Shown: positions 16,096-24,406, numbered from the stretch's first letter. The stretch: 63,629 bases of DNA from an uncultured Clostridium sp. (GCA_947571115.1 CANOWW010000012.1:1-63629); one strand, 5' to 3'. Notes: a model not told the origin generated them from the sequence alone. Translations and numbers: made by a program.

Positions 16096-16659
16096 ATGCC
16101 AAAGTTTGTGTTAATTATTGGACCGCAGGCGGTTGGGAAAATGACAGTAGGGCAAGAACTTGCGAAATTAATTGATTATAAATTGTTTTATAATCATATG
16201 ACGATTGAAATGATACGATTAATTTTTGATTATGACAGAGAAATTTATCATAAGATGAATGAAAAAATTAGATATGAAGTTTTTCAAGAATTTTCAAAAA
16301 GCAATCAAAAAGGAATTATTTTTACGTATTGTTTTGATTTTGGAAATAGGATTGCAGAAGAAAAAGAAACAACTAGTAAGTGGATGAGTTTATTTGAAGA
16401 AACGTATGTTGTGGAATTAGAAACAACATTAGAAGAGCGATTGCAACGTAATAAAACGGAAAATCGTTTGGAACATAAGCCATCTAAAAGAGATGTGGAA
16501 TGGAGTGAAAATGAGCTGTTAAAATCACTAGAAAAACATAAACTCAATTCAGAAACGGGACAAGGTGAAAAAATATTTAAGAATTATTTAAAAATTGATA
16601 ATACTAATCTTTCGCCACAAAAAGTTGCAAAAATGATACAACAAAAATTTGATTTATAA
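16096..16659 (+). CDS. P-loop nucleotide kinase-like protein
   Basis: 187 aa. Starts MPKFVLIIGPQAVGKMTVGQ, a P-loop of the form GxxxxGKMT. Then follow EIYHKMNEKIRYEVFQEF, an acidic Walker-B-like segment KGIIFTYCFDFG, and arginine-containing lid region ERLQRNKTENRLEHKPSKRD. Paralogue of the frameshifted gene at 15023, differing by an intact GGG glycine codon in the P-loop. Substrate unknown; small P-loop kinases of this kind include drug-modifying kinases, but nothing here fixes that. RBS AAGGAGGAG. Confidence 0.82.
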   Translation: MPKFVLIIGPQAVGKMTVGQELAKLIDYKLFYNHMTIEMIRLIFDYDREIYHKMNEKIRYEVFQEFSKSNQKGIIFTYCFDFGNRIAEEKETTSKWMSLFEETYVVELETTLEERLQRNKTENRLEHKPSKRDVEWSENELLKSLEKHKLNSETGQGEKIFKNYLKIDNTNLSPQKVAKMIQQKFDL

Positions 16660-16675
16660 GGGGAGAAGTGATTTA

Positions 16676-17200
16676 ATGAATGAAGTGGAAATACGAAAAG
16701 TGAAAGAAGAGGATATTGAGGCAATTATAGGAATTAAAATAGATGGTTGGCAAACCGCATATCGAGGAATTATTGATGATAAGTATTTAGAAGCTTTAAA
16801 TAAAGAAGAAAAACTAGCAAAAATGAAAGAAGATTATTCACAAGATGGTTTTATTGTAGCAGTTATGGAAGGTAAAATTGTTGGATTTTGTAGATACATA
16901 GGTAGTAATGAGTTTTCAAGTGAGTATGAGGAAATCGATTGTGAATTATGTGCATTGTATGTAAAATCAGATTTGAAGAGGAATGGAATTGGAAGAAAAT
17001 TATTTTTGTATGTAGTAAATCAATTTGTAAAAGAGCAAAAAAGTAAAATGATTTTATGGTGTTTGAAAGAAAATAGTGCAGGAAGAGCGTTTTATGAAAA
17101 AATGGGCGGGCAAGTATATACTGAAAAAAAGGCAAAAATTGGAGAAAAAGAATATGAAGAAGTGGCGTTTTTGTATGATTTAGTTAGTATGAAAATTTAA
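16676..17200 (+). CDS. GNAT acetyltransferase
   Basis: 174 aa. Start at ATG 16676, preceded by AGGGGAG; an upstream in-frame start would overlap the kinase gene and lacks an RBS. N-terminal EIRKVKEEDIEAIIGIKIDGWQ is typical of GNATs annotated as RimI-like or spermine/spermidine-type (the xxWxxAYRGII pattern). Motif A is ALYVKSDLKRNGIGRKLFLYVV; the end is AGRAFYEKMGGQVYTEK. Substrate unknown. Confidence 0.88.
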   Translation: MNEVEIRKVKEEDIEAIIGIKIDGWQTAYRGIIDDKYLEALNKEEKLAKMKEDYSQDGFIVAVMEGKIVGFCRYIGSNEFSSEYEEIDCELCALYVKSDLKRNGIGRKLFLYVVNQFVKEQKSKMILWCLKENSAGRAFYEKMGGQVYTEKKAKIGEKEYEEVAFLYDLVSMKI

Positions 17201-17215
17201 TGTATAGGAGGAGAT

Positions 17216-17680
17216 ATGGAAGTAACAATAGATGTGCCAAAAGTAGAAGATTTTGAAGATGTTAATCAATTAGCAAAACAAGTACATAGTTTGCACATAG
17301 AGTGGAGACCAGATTTATTTATAGACGTAAAGGAAGTAATTCAAAAAGAAGATTTTGAAGAAATGTTGCAAAATGAAAACATTGTTGTTGTAAAAATGCA
17401 AAGTGAAATTGTGGGTTACATGACTTTTTGCATGCAGGAAAAAAATCATCATGGAGTAAGGTTCCGAAAATATTTCAAAATTGATGCAATTTGTGTGGAC
17501 GAAAAATGTAGAGGAACTGGAGTTGGAACAGAATTGCTAAAGTTTGCAAAAGAAAAAGCGAAAGAAAATGGTTGTACAGATTTGTTTTTAACGGTAAATG
17601 AAGAAAATAAAAATGCTATTAAGTTGTATGAAAAATTTGGCTTTCAAGTAAAAAGCATAGAATATTCAATGAAAATTTAG
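17216..17680 (+). CDS. GNAT acetyltransferase
   Basis: 154 aa single GNAT domain: VPKVEDFEDVNQLAKQVHSLH start, acetyl-CoA loop DAICVDEKCRGTGVGTELLKFA (R-G-T-G-V-G), closing NAIKLYEKFGFQVKSIEYSM. The early ADxxxx-HxxHxxWRPDLF pattern recurs in a subset of small-molecule acetyltransferases. Fifteen bases after the preceding GNAT gene. RBS TAGGAGGAG. Confidence 0.88.
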   Translation: MEVTIDVPKVEDFEDVNQLAKQVHSLHIEWRPDLFIDVKEVIQKEDFEEMLQNENIVVVKMQSEIVGYMTFCMQEKNHHGVRFRKYFKIDAICVDEKCRGTGVGTELLKFAKEKAKENGCTDLFLTVNEENKNAIKLYEKFGFQVKSIEYSMKI

Positions 17681-17692
17681 GAGGAAATAAGG

Positions 17693-18256
17693 ATGAAGTA
17701 TTTTAAAAAGTTGGTAGGAGAAAATATTTATTTGTCGCCACTGAATATGGAAGATGCAGAGAAATATGTAGAATGGTTTTGCGACTTTTCTATGACAGAT
17801 GGCTTAGGAACAAGCAGCAATCTTATGACCATTGAGGCAGAAAAAGAATGGTTAGAAAAAACAATCAAAAATAATGATTTTCATTTTGCGATTGTGAGCT
17901 TAGAAAATGATCAATTAATTGGCACTTGTGGCTTCAACGAAATAAGCCATCAAAATAGAATTGGAACAGTGGGGATTTTTTTAGGAAATGAAGAAAATCG
18001 AAGTCGCGGTTTTGGGGCTGAGGCTTTGCGTTTGATGTTGGATTATGGCTTTCATTATTTGAATTTAAACAACATTATGCTCAATGTAAAATCGTTTAAT
18101 GAAAGAGCAATTAGCTGTTATAAGAAAGTTGGGTTTAAAGAATTTGGCAGAAGGCGCCAAAGTTATTTTTTAAATGGCAAATATTATGATGATGTGCAAA
18201 TGGATATTTTGGCAGAGGAATTTACAGGAAGTTATATCAAAAATAAGAATATGTGA
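17693..18256 (+). CDS. RimJ/RimL-type GNAT acetyltransferase
   Basis: 187 aa. Resembles the RimJ/RimL/SpeG branch: GENIYLSPLNMEDAEKYVEW start, GTCGFNEISHQNRIGTVGIFL, acetyl-CoA loop NEENRSRGFGAEALRLMLDYGF, then NVKSFNERAISCYKKVGFKEFGRRRQ. Members acetylate ribosomal N-termini, polyamines or drugs; the substrate here is unknown. Last gene before an internal promoter. Confidence 0.9.
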   Translation: MKYFKKLVGENIYLSPLNMEDAEKYVEWFCDFSMTDGLGTSSNLMTIEAEKEWLEKTIKNNDFHFAIVSLENDQLIGTCGFNEISHQNRIGTVGIFLGNEENRSRGFGAEALRLMLDYGFHYLNLNNIMLNVKSFNERAISCYKKVGFKEFGRRRQSYFLNGKYYDDVQMDILAEEFTGSYIKNKNM

Positions 18257-18258
18257 AC

Positions 18259-18306
18259 TTTACTTTTTTAGTAAATCATGATAAGATAAAAATGGAGTTT
18301 ATCATT
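18259..18306 (+). promoter_or_regulatory. Internal sigma-A promoter with overlapping inverted repeat
   Basis: TTTACT, 17 bases, TAAGAT (18259-18287). ATGATAA at 18278 and TTATCAT at 18299 form an inverted repeat across the -10 box and the presumed start site, a plausible operator. It would drive the last genes of the array on their own. Confidence 0.55.
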
Positions 18307-18325
18307 AAGAAAAGGATAAAATAGA

Positions 18326-18745
18326 ATGGAAAATAGTTTTGTATATCAATATGAAACAGAAATTGATAAAATGCAATTAGTGGATTTGTTTGGGTCGGTT
18401 GGATGGAAAACAGCAGAATATCCAAATCGTTTATATCTGGCAATTAAAAATAGTGATTATGTTATGTCGGTTTGGGACAATGACAAGTTGATAGGACTAA
18501 TTTCAGCGATTAGTGATGGTTATATTAATGTTTTTATTACGTATTTGTTGGTTCATCCAGATTATCAAAAAAAGGGATTAGGTAAAATCATGATGCAAGA
18601 TTTTTTGGAAAAGTTTGATGGTTTTGGAAGAAGAATTTTAACAACAGAGTTCGACAAAGAGAATTTTTATCAGAAATTTGGATTTTGCAAAGACGGAATT
18701 GCAATGTTTAACAAAGATTGGAAAGAGGATTTGCCAAATGAATAA
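18326..18745 (+). CDS. GNAT acetyltransferase
   Basis: 139 aa. Short GNAT: LFGSVGWKTAEYPNRLYLAIKNS, LIGLISAISDGYINVFITYLLVHPDYQKKGLGKIMMQDF (Q-K-K-G-L-G loop) and NFYQKFGFCKDGIAMFNKDW. Looks like a diverged relative of the array's first gene. Its stop overlaps the Nudix start by 8 bases. Confidence 0.87.
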   Translation: MENSFVYQYETEIDKMQLVDLFGSVGWKTAEYPNRLYLAIKNSDYVMSVWDNDKLIGLISAISDGYINVFITYLLVHPDYQKKGLGKIMMQDFLEKFDGFGRRILTTEFDKENFYQKFGFCKDGIAMFNKDWKEDLPNE

Positions 18746-19229
18746 ATCGATTAGAAAAGCCGCTAAATGTTATTTGGTGCAGAATAACAAAGTGGTTGTT
18801 ACAAAGTATAAAAAGGGAAACCAAAAGCAAGACTTTTATGATATTCCGGGTGGAAAAATTGAAGAAAACGAAACGTCAGAGCAAGCGGCGATTCGTGAAA
18901 TGAAAGAGGAAACAGGGATTGTTGTCAAAAATCTAAAATCAAAAGGCAAAATGACAATTGAATATCCAGATCGAATTTTTAATTTTACTGTATTTTTGGC
19001 AAATGAATATGAAGGCGAATCACAAGATTTTGCAGAAAATACAGCAGAATGGGTGGACATCGATTTGTTATTAAAACAAGAAAAAATTTTGTCAAATATC
19101 ATGATTTTGGACCGATTTTTTAGAAAAGGATTGCTAGACGAAAATTTTGGATTTACAATGCACATTTTGGTGGATGAGCAGGAAAATATTTTGGGTGTGA
19201 ATTTTAATTTGGAGGGAAAAAATGAGTGA
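18738..19229 (+). CDS. Nudix hydrolase
   Basis: 163 aa. Nudix box GGKIEENETSEQAAIREMKEETGI is intact. MutT-like start (IRKAAKCYLVQNNKVVVTKYKKG). Start chosen at ATG 18738, since the longer frame lies inside the GNAT gene. The stop overlaps the HD gene by 8 bases, so GNAT-Nudix-HD form a tightly coupled trio. Substrate unknown. Confidence 0.9.
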   Translation: MNKSIRKAAKCYLVQNNKVVVTKYKKGNQKQDFYDIPGGKIEENETSEQAAIREMKEETGIVVKNLKSKGKMTIEYPDRIFNFTVFLANEYEGESQDFAENTAEWVDIDLLLKQEKILSNIMILDRFFRKGLLDENFGFTMHILVDEQENILGVNFNLEGKNE

Positions 19230-19791
19230 AGTCACAGAAAAAATAAAACAGGAATTGTTAAAAAGATGTGAGAAATCGAAAGAAAAAGATGGTTATGATT
19301 TTTGGAACGAACATATTAAATTTGTGGTGCAACATGCAGTAGAATTGGCTGAAAAATATGGTGCAAATGTTGAAATTGTGGAACTTGGTGCGCTTTTGCA
19401 TGATATTGCAATGCCGTCAGAATATGGACCGAGAGAAGAACATCATATTTATGGCGCAGAAATTGCAGAGGAATTATTGATGAACCTAAATTATCCAGAG
19501 GACAAGCTAGAGCAGGTCAAAAATTGTGTGCTAAATCATAGAGGCAGCAAAGATAGACCACGAAACACAGTCGAAGAGCAATGTGTGGCAGACGCAGATG
19601 TGATGGCTCATTTTGATAATCTTCCAAGTTTGTTTGCACTTGCCTATCGAGAAATGCGCTTGTCAGAGGCTGAAGGTAAGGAATTTGTGAGAAAAAAATT
19701 AGAAAGAGATTTTGGTAAATTAAGTCTAAGGACGAAAGAAGTTTTAAAAGATAGATATGAAAATATTATTAGTATATTATTTGTGAATTAA
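19222..19791 (+). CDS. HD-domain phosphohydrolase
   Basis: 189 aa. HD metal ligands are present: HIKFVVQHAVELA (first His), ALLHDIAMP (HD pair) and CVADADVMAHFD (final Asp), with EEHHIYGAEIAEELL and LNHRGSKDRPR between. It belongs to the general HD hydrolase group acting on phosphate esters or nucleotides; the substrate is unknown. Last gene of the array. Confidence 0.9.
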   Translation: MSEVTEKIKQELLKRCEKSKEKDGYDFWNEHIKFVVQHAVELAEKYGANVEIVELGALLHDIAMPSEYGPREEHHIYGAEIAEELLMNLNYPEDKLEQVKNCVLNHRGSKDRPRNTVEEQCVADADVMAHFDNLPSLFALAYREMRLSEAEGKEFVRKKLERDFGKLSLRTKEVLKDRYENIISILFVN

Positions 19792-19795
19792 GACA

Positions 19796-19824
19796 TTGAT
19801 TTATATAAAATTTCATAGTATAAT
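19796..19824 (+). promoter_or_regulatory. Sigma-A promoter of the Fic gene
   Basis: TTGATT, 17 bases, TATAAT. Confidence 0.75.
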
Positions 19825-19856
19825 AAAAAAATAAATCATGGAAAAGAGAAAAGATT

Positions 19857-20537
19857 ATGACGATTTTAGAATTTATTTTAAGCCATCAAAATTATTTAGA
19901 AGATTTTATAACAAGAAGTACCTATCATTCGAATGCAATCGAAGGAAATACGCTTACCTTTGCTGAAACGTATGCAATTCTTTATAATGACAATAGTTTT
20001 AAAATTCAAGGAAAAGAGCCGAGAGAAATTTATGAGGCAATTAATCATAAAAATGCCTTAGAATTGGTTTTTGAGAATTTGAAAAATCAGGATACATTTG
20101 ATGATAGGTTTATTAAGAGATTAAATGAAACAATTAATAAAAATATTAAGGAAACAGAAGGTTTTAGGACGGTACAAGTATTTATTCAAGGGAGTGAGCA
20201 TATTCCCCCTGAGCCTGAAAAGGTGCCTAATTTAATGAATTATTTTGTTTATAATTATAATCATGATGAACAAGAGATTTTTGAAAAAATTGCAAGATAT
20301 CATATTGAGTTTGAGAAGATCCATCCTTTTGAAGACGGAAACGGAAGAACAGGAAGGTTGCTATTAAATTATGAGTTATTGAAAGATAACTTACCACCTG
20401 TTGTTATAGCAAAAGAAGATAGAGTAAAGTATTTTGAGTTTTTGAGAAATAATGATAGTGTAGGGTTGGCGGAATGGTTGAAAGATTTATCAGATAGGGA
20501 AAAAGAGAGAATGGAGAAGTTTGGCAATAAAATCTAA
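19857..20537 (+). CDS. Fic-domain protein (putative AMP transferase)
   Basis: 226 aa. Active-site motif HPFEDGNGRTGR (about residues 155-166) is complete, so transfer of AMP or another nucleotide to a protein hydroxyl is expected. An N-terminal inhibitory motif SNAIEGN (about 24-30; [S/T]xxxE[G/N]) means the enzyme is autoinhibited (class II). The arrangement fits small stand-alone Fic proteins. No antitoxin-like partner is next to it. It has its own promoter, so it is probably not part of the array operon. Confidence 0.92.
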   Translation: MTILEFILSHQNYLEDFITRSTYHSNAIEGNTLTFAETYAILYNDNSFKIQGKEPREIYEAINHKNALELVFENLKNQDTFDDRFIKRLNETINKNIKETEGFRTVQVFIQGSEHIPPEPEKVPNLMNYFVYNYNHDEQEIFEKIARYHIEFEKIHPFEDGNGRTGRLLLNYELLKDNLPPVVIAKEDRVKYFEFLRNNDSVGLAEWLKDLSDREKERMEKFGNKI

Positions 20538-20550
20538 TTGACAAAGTCAA

Positions 20551-20591
20551 AAGCGAGTGAAATTTTGGGTATTGCCCCAAATTTCTCTCGC
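20551..20591. terminator. Long hairpin between fic and proS
   Basis: GCGAG.GAAATTT.GGG pairs with CCC.AAATTTC.CTCGC. The same GCGAGTGAAATTTTG core recurs at 22112 and, imperfectly, at 61743. Confidence 0.7.
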
Positions 20592-20627
20592 AATAGATTG
20601 AGTTTTTATAGACCTTTTTAATTATTT

Positions 20628-22064
20628 TTAATATTGTCTGCCCCAAACGACCATGATATCTGCTTTTTTGCCGCAGATTGGGCACGTATCTGCCAAATGT
20701 TCTTGCTCAAAAGGAATACATCTCGAATGCGCACCAGTTGCTTCTTTGATTTTATCCTCGCAAGCTACATCACCACACCACATTGTTTTGACGTAACCTT
20801 GATTAGTTTCAAGATTTTGCAAAATCTCATCTAAGCTATAAGCCACAGAAGTTTTTGCCTTGCGGCGCTCTAAACATTCATTATACATATTTTTGTGAAT
20901 ATTTTCTAAAAGTTCACTCAAGCGATTTTCCAAGTTTTCTAATGAAACAGTTTCTTTTTCTAGGGTGTCACGTCTAACTAAAACACATTCGCCATTTTCA
21001 ATATCACGAGGACCAATTTCTAGTCTGACTGGAACGCCACGCATTTCCCAATCATTGAATTTAAAACCAGGTGAACAATGCTCACGGTCATCCAATTTGA
21101 TTCTAAAAGATTTTGACAATGAGCTTTTTAATTGGTTAGCAGTTTCTAGCACGCCTTCTTTATGCTGCGCAATTGGAACAATTACAACTTGGATTGGTGC
21201 TACTTTTGGTGGCAATTTAAGTCCTCGATTGTCACCATGAGCCATAATAATGGCGCCAATTAAACGCGTTGTGCTTCCAAAAGAAGTAGTGTAACCAAAT
21301 TCTTCCTGTTCATCACGATTTTGAAATTTAATATCAAAAGATTTTGAAAAATTCTGTCCAAAGTAGTGCGAAGTCCCGGACTGTAATGCTCTGCCGTCAT
21401 GCATTAAACATTCGACAGTGTAAGTATCGACTGCGCCAGCAAATTTTTCTTTTTCGGTTTTCTTTCCCTTCAAAACTGGAATAGCTAGCAAATTCTCAAT
21501 CACGTCCGCATAAATTTCAAGCATCATTAAAGTGCGCTCAATAGCTTCTTGTGCCGTTTCATGCACCGTGTGACCTTCTTGCCACAAAAATTCTCTCGAA
21601 CGCAAAAAAGGACGCGTTTCCTTTTCCCAACGTAAAACATTGCACCATTGATTTCCCAAAACAGGCAAATCACGCCACGAATGAATCCATTTTGAATACA
21701 TCGTTGAAATAATTGTCTCAGAAGTTGGGCGCACACACAATTTCTCGTCTAGTTCTTCCTCGCCACCAATGGTTACCCAAGCCACCTCTGGTGCAAAGCC
21801 TTCCACATGGTCTTTTTCCTTATTTAACAAACTTTCTGGAATGAGCAAAGGCATATAAAAATTCTCAATTCCAACTTCCTTAAATTTCTGATCCATGTAA
21901 TTTTGGATATGTTCCCAAATGGCATATCCATAAGGGCGAATGGCAATACAGCCCTTGGTTTCGGCATAATCGGCAAGCTCCGCCTTCAAAACAACATCTG
22001 TGTACCACTGCGTAAAATTTTCTTCTATATTCGTAATTTCTTTTACAAAATTCTCTTTTCCCAT
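20628..22064 (-). CDS. proS: Prolyl-tRNA synthetase, archaeal/eukaryotic type
   Basis: 478 aa, the length of the short ProS type lacking the bacterial editing insertion. Class II motifs are present: motif 1 region IRPYGYAIWEHIQ, motif 2 FLRSREFLWQEGHT, and CVRPTSETII for proline/ATP binding; motif 3 lies near GADNRGLKLPP-like AHGDNRGLKLPPKV. The C-terminal zinc-binding-like domain ends with the family's terminal tyrosine (VVWGRQY). It charges tRNA-Pro in the cytoplasm. RBS and a hairpin upstream separate it from scpB. Confidence 0.95.
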   Translation of the reverse strand: MGKENFVKEITNIEENFTQWYTDVVLKAELADYAETKGCIAIRPYGYAIWEHIQNYMDQKFKEVGIENFYMPLLIPESLLNKEKDHVEGFAPEVAWVTIGGEEELDEKLCVRPTSETIISTMYSKWIHSWRDLPVLGNQWCNVLRWEKETRPFLRSREFLWQEGHTVHETAQEAIERTLMMLEIYADVIENLLAIPVLKGKKTEKEKFAGAVDTYTVECLMHDGRALQSGTSHYFGQNFSKSFDIKFQNRDEQEEFGYTTSFGSTTRLIGAIIMAHGDNRGLKLPPKVAPIQVVIVPIAQHKEGVLETANQLKSSLSKSFRIKLDDREHCSPGFKFNDWEMRGVPVRLEIGPRDIENGECVLVRRDTLEKETVSLENLENRLSELLENIHKNMYNECLERRKAKTSVAYSLDEILQNLETNQGYVKTMWCGDVACEDKIKEATGAHSRCIPFEQEHLADTCPICGKKADIMVVWGRQY

Positions 22065-22109
22065 CTATTTAACCTCCAATTTTTATAATAATAGGAAATA
22101 TTATTATAT

Positions 22110-22148
22110 AGGCGAGTGAAATTTTGCGTTGCAAAATTTCTCACGCTT
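22110..22148 (-). terminator. Terminator after scpB
   Basis: GCGAGTGAAATTTTGC / GCAAAATTTCTCACGC with loop GTT, followed by a T-run on the plus strand and overlapping the scpB 3' end. Confidence 0.75.
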
Positions 22149-22150
22149 TT

Positions 22151-22765
22151 TTATTCTTCATTATTTTCATTTTCATGTATTCCTTCAGTTACCCTTTCGG
22201 GCATTGGAGCCTCCATTACTTCATCCATGACGATTTGCTCATTTTCATCTAATTTAAAACGTGGCAGTTCAGGCAGTTCTTCTAAGTTCGCAATGCCAAA
22301 CATTTTCAAAAAATTATCCGTGATTTGATAAGCGGTTGGACGTCCGGGAGCATCTAGCTTTCCAGCAGACTCAATCAGTTCAAATTCCAACAATTTATAA
22401 ATTGGCCCGTCAGAACTAACCCCACGAATATTCTCGATTTGTGAACGCGTGATTTTTGGATTGTACGCAATAATAGACAACACTTCCAAAGCTGCACCCG
22501 ACAAAGTAGGTTTAATGCGATTATCCAGCAAAGGATACACGTATTCATAATATTCTTTTTTCGTGACTAACTGATAACTCTCATTCACTTTTATTAGCTC
22601 GATGCCGCTTTCTTCGGCAGCATATTTCTGTATCATAATGTTGATCATTTCTTTGATTTCATCTTCGCTTTTCTCCAAAGCAGACATCAAACTTTTTAGT
22701 GTGACCTCTTTGCCATTGGCAAAGAGCATTGCTTCAATAATGGCTTGTTCTTTTTTATACTCCAT
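22151..22765 (-). CDS. scpB: Segregation and condensation protein B
   Basis: 204 aa. ScpB forms the SMC-ScpAB condensin with winged-helix dimers. Clear signatures: IIEAMLFANGKEVTLKSL, GAALEVLSIIAYNPKITRSQIENIRGV and LGAPGRPTAY-like LDAPGRPTAYQIT. The last 40 residues are acidic. Start at ATG 22765 (AAGGA 9 bases upstream); the longer frame would run through the promoter. scpA, its usual neighbour, is not in the window. Confidence 0.94.
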   Translation of the reverse strand: MEYKKEQAIIEAMLFANGKEVTLKSLMSALEKSEDEIKEMINIMIQKYAAEESGIELIKVNESYQLVTKKEYYEYVYPLLDNRIKPTLSGAALEVLSIIAYNPKITRSQIENIRGVSSDGPIYKLLEFELIESAGKLDAPGRPTAYQITDNFLKMFGIANLEELPELPRFKLDENEQIVMDEVMEAPMPERVTEGIHENENNEE

Positions 22766-22790
22766 CTCAAAAATCCTTCCAATTATAACC

Positions 22791-22819
22791 ATTATCGCAT
22801 AAAATAAGGAAAATGTCAA
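22791..22819 (-). promoter_or_regulatory. Sigma-A promoter of scpB
   Basis: On the minus strand TTGACA, 17 bases, GATAAT. Confidence 0.8.
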
Positions 22820-22827
22820 ATTGAAAT

Positions 22828-22856
22828 TTGACAAATTACGTAAAATATGATATAAA
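22828..22856 (+). promoter_or_regulatory. Sigma-A promoter of the 22911 gene
   Basis: TTGACA, 17 bases, TATAAA; diverges from the scpB promoter with only 8 bases between them. Confidence 0.8.
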
Positions 22857-22910
22857 TAACTAGACTAAGTAGTGTATATTCACATATTGAATTGAAAGGA
22901 GCAAAAAATT

Positions 22911-23219
22911 ATGGCAAAAAACTTACCAAGCATTACGCGTGAGGCAAATGGCACAAGACGGATTATAACAGAAAATTGGGAACTGTCAATGTATCCTTAT
23001 GATAGTAATAAAGGAATACTCGATGATATTAATAATGGCTTCCTATTAGTGTTAGTGAGGTTTTTTGATGCTAACGGTTATACTTGTCAAAAATTAGGAC
23101 TTATTGAGGTTAATGAAGCTATAGCTTTTAGGAGTGATATGCTATGGGATGACTTAGATGAAGAGCTCAAAAAAGAAATTATACGTACATTACTATTAGT
23201 GCGCAAAAAGATAGTATAG
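22911..23219 (+). CDS. Hypothetical protein (102 aa)
   Basis: RBS AAAGGAG, ATG, 102 aa. No family recognised. Features: NWELSMYPYDSNKG, a hydrophobic strand GFLLVLVRFF and an acidic-basic C-terminal helix (DDLDEELKKEIIRTLLLVRKK). It contains one in-frame CGG (22959, in GTRRII), read as Arg if the protein is full length; the usual genes here have none. With its neighbour at 23440 it looks like an accessory insertion between scpB and the HD-GYP gene, possibly of recent foreign origin. Confidence 0.6.
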   Translation: MAKNLPSITREANGTRRIITENWELSMYPYDSNKGILDDINNGFLLVLVRFFDANGYTCQKLGLIEVNEAIAFRSDMLWDDLDEELKKEIIRTLLLVRKKIV

Positions 23220-23246
23220 AAAATAAGATTTGTCATAGAAGAAAAC

Positions 23247-23287
23247 AAGAGTCTCGTGCAGGTTACAATAAACTGCACGGGACTTCT
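23247..23287 (+). terminator. Terminator-like hairpin
   Basis: AAGAGTCTCGTGCAG / CTGCACGGGACTTCTT with an 11-base loop and one bulge; the T-tract is short. Confidence 0.6.
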
Positions 23288-23295
23288 TTACATAT

Positions 23296-23333
23296 TTGAC
23301 AAATTGTGTAAATTGTGTAAATTGTGTTATAAA
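23296..23333 (+). promoter_or_regulatory. Promoter with tandem 9-bp repeats in the spacer
   Basis: TTGACA (23296) and TATAAA (23328) flank three perfect copies of AAATTGTGT (23301-23327). The gap is 26 bases; with one unit fewer it would be the ideal 17. Confidence 0.6.
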
Positions 23334-23439
23334 TAGTTAGATAAAAAGTGTATATTCACAAATAGAATTTATCAAGCTCTAGATAAAAAATTGAGCGAGC
23401 AGGTAGAAATAGTTCCAAATACTTGCAAGGAGGAACTTT

Positions 23440-24333
23440 ATGAACAATTGGGACCGAATGTTTGAACAAGCAGAGGAAAACAGAAAGAAAGAAGCACAGG
23501 AAAAAAGGCAAAAGGAGGAAGAGGAAAAAGTAATTCGAGAACTCCAAAAAGCCTATAGCTTTTTGGGCGATTATTGTATAGAACAAAAACGATTATTGCA
23601 ATATCAAAATATATGTGAAGAGTTCGATATGGTAAATAAAATTCTGAGTGATCTTCTTCAAGATGTGGTGAATGGACATCAATATCCTAAAGTGTCAGCA
23701 TGTTTTGATGTAAATAGACTATACTTGGAAGAGTTGGATACAGATTTATTGAAAAAGATAATCAAAAAACAACTCGAAAAAGCTTCAACAAAATTTACAT
23801 TTAATGTTGAAATTTCATTTATACGAGAAAAAACTCATGGTCAAACTACAATGATTCATGGGTGCTCCTATGAGATGGATGTAGAGCCCGGCTATATAGA
23901 GAAAATAACCGTGGCTGTAAAGACCTCACTGGTCACTGCAACAGAACACTGGAAAAGTCCTAAACTTCCGTTTGTTATGGTAGAGAATTTTTCGGACAAA
24001 ATTAGAGAATGCATTTCTGCTGAAATAGTGCTCATTGTAGTAAATGCTTTGCTTGAGGGCAAGAAGTCAGAATTTGTAACAATTAAGAAAAATGAAAGTG
24101 AACATTCTGTTGAGTTTCCAATCTTTTCTAATATTGACGAAGAAACAAAAGCATTAGTAAAAGAAATACTTCTTTCAGAAGATATTGAAGACAGGTTGTT
24201 TCCTGATTTGAGGCTTCCAGAGATGACATTAGGATTGCGTTGGGGTTATCAGCGTATCAATTATGGATATCAGGATGTAGAGATTATTAAAGAACCAAGG
24301 TTTTTATTGGTTCGTTTGCAGAGACGTATTTGA
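23440..24333 (+). CDS. Hypothetical protein with N-terminal coiled coil (297 aa)
   Basis: RBS AAGGAGG. The first 35 residues are a charged coiled coil (EQAEENRKKEAQEKRQKEEE). The rest is a mixed alpha/beta region without recognised motifs (LEELDTDLLKKIIKKQLEK, FPDLRLPEMTLGLRWGYQR near the C-terminus). No signal peptide or membrane helix, so probably cytoplasmic. It is followed by a strong terminator, and with the 22911 gene forms an isolated accessory pair. Function unknown. Confidence 0.65.
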   Translation: MNNWDRMFEQAEENRKKEAQEKRQKEEEEKVIRELQKAYSFLGDYCIEQKRLLQYQNICEEFDMVNKILSDLLQDVVNGHQYPKVSACFDVNRLYLEELDTDLLKKIIKKQLEKASTKFTFNVEISFIREKTHGQTTMIHGCSYEMDVEPGYIEKITVAVKTSLVTATEHWKSPKLPFVMVENFSDKIRECISAEIVLIVVNALLEGKKSEFVTIKKNESEHSVEFPIFSNIDEETKALVKEILLSEDIEDRLFPDLRLPEMTLGLRWGYQRINYGYQDVEIIKEPRFLLVRLQRRI

Positions 24334-24360
24334 GGTTTAAATTGTTCCATAGGAAAATAT

Positions 24361-24400
24361 AAACAAGTAGGCATTGTAAAGTAATAATGCCTACTTGTTT
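24361..24400. terminator. Bidirectional terminator
   Basis: AAACAAGTAGGCATT / AATGCCTACTTGTTT, perfect 15-base stem, between convergent genes. Confidence 0.85.
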
Positions 24401-24406
24401 GGCATA

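Noticed and set aside
23301..23327. CRISPR-like repeat
   Set aside because: Three direct 9-bp units without spacers inside a promoter; no other repeats and no cas genes in the window.
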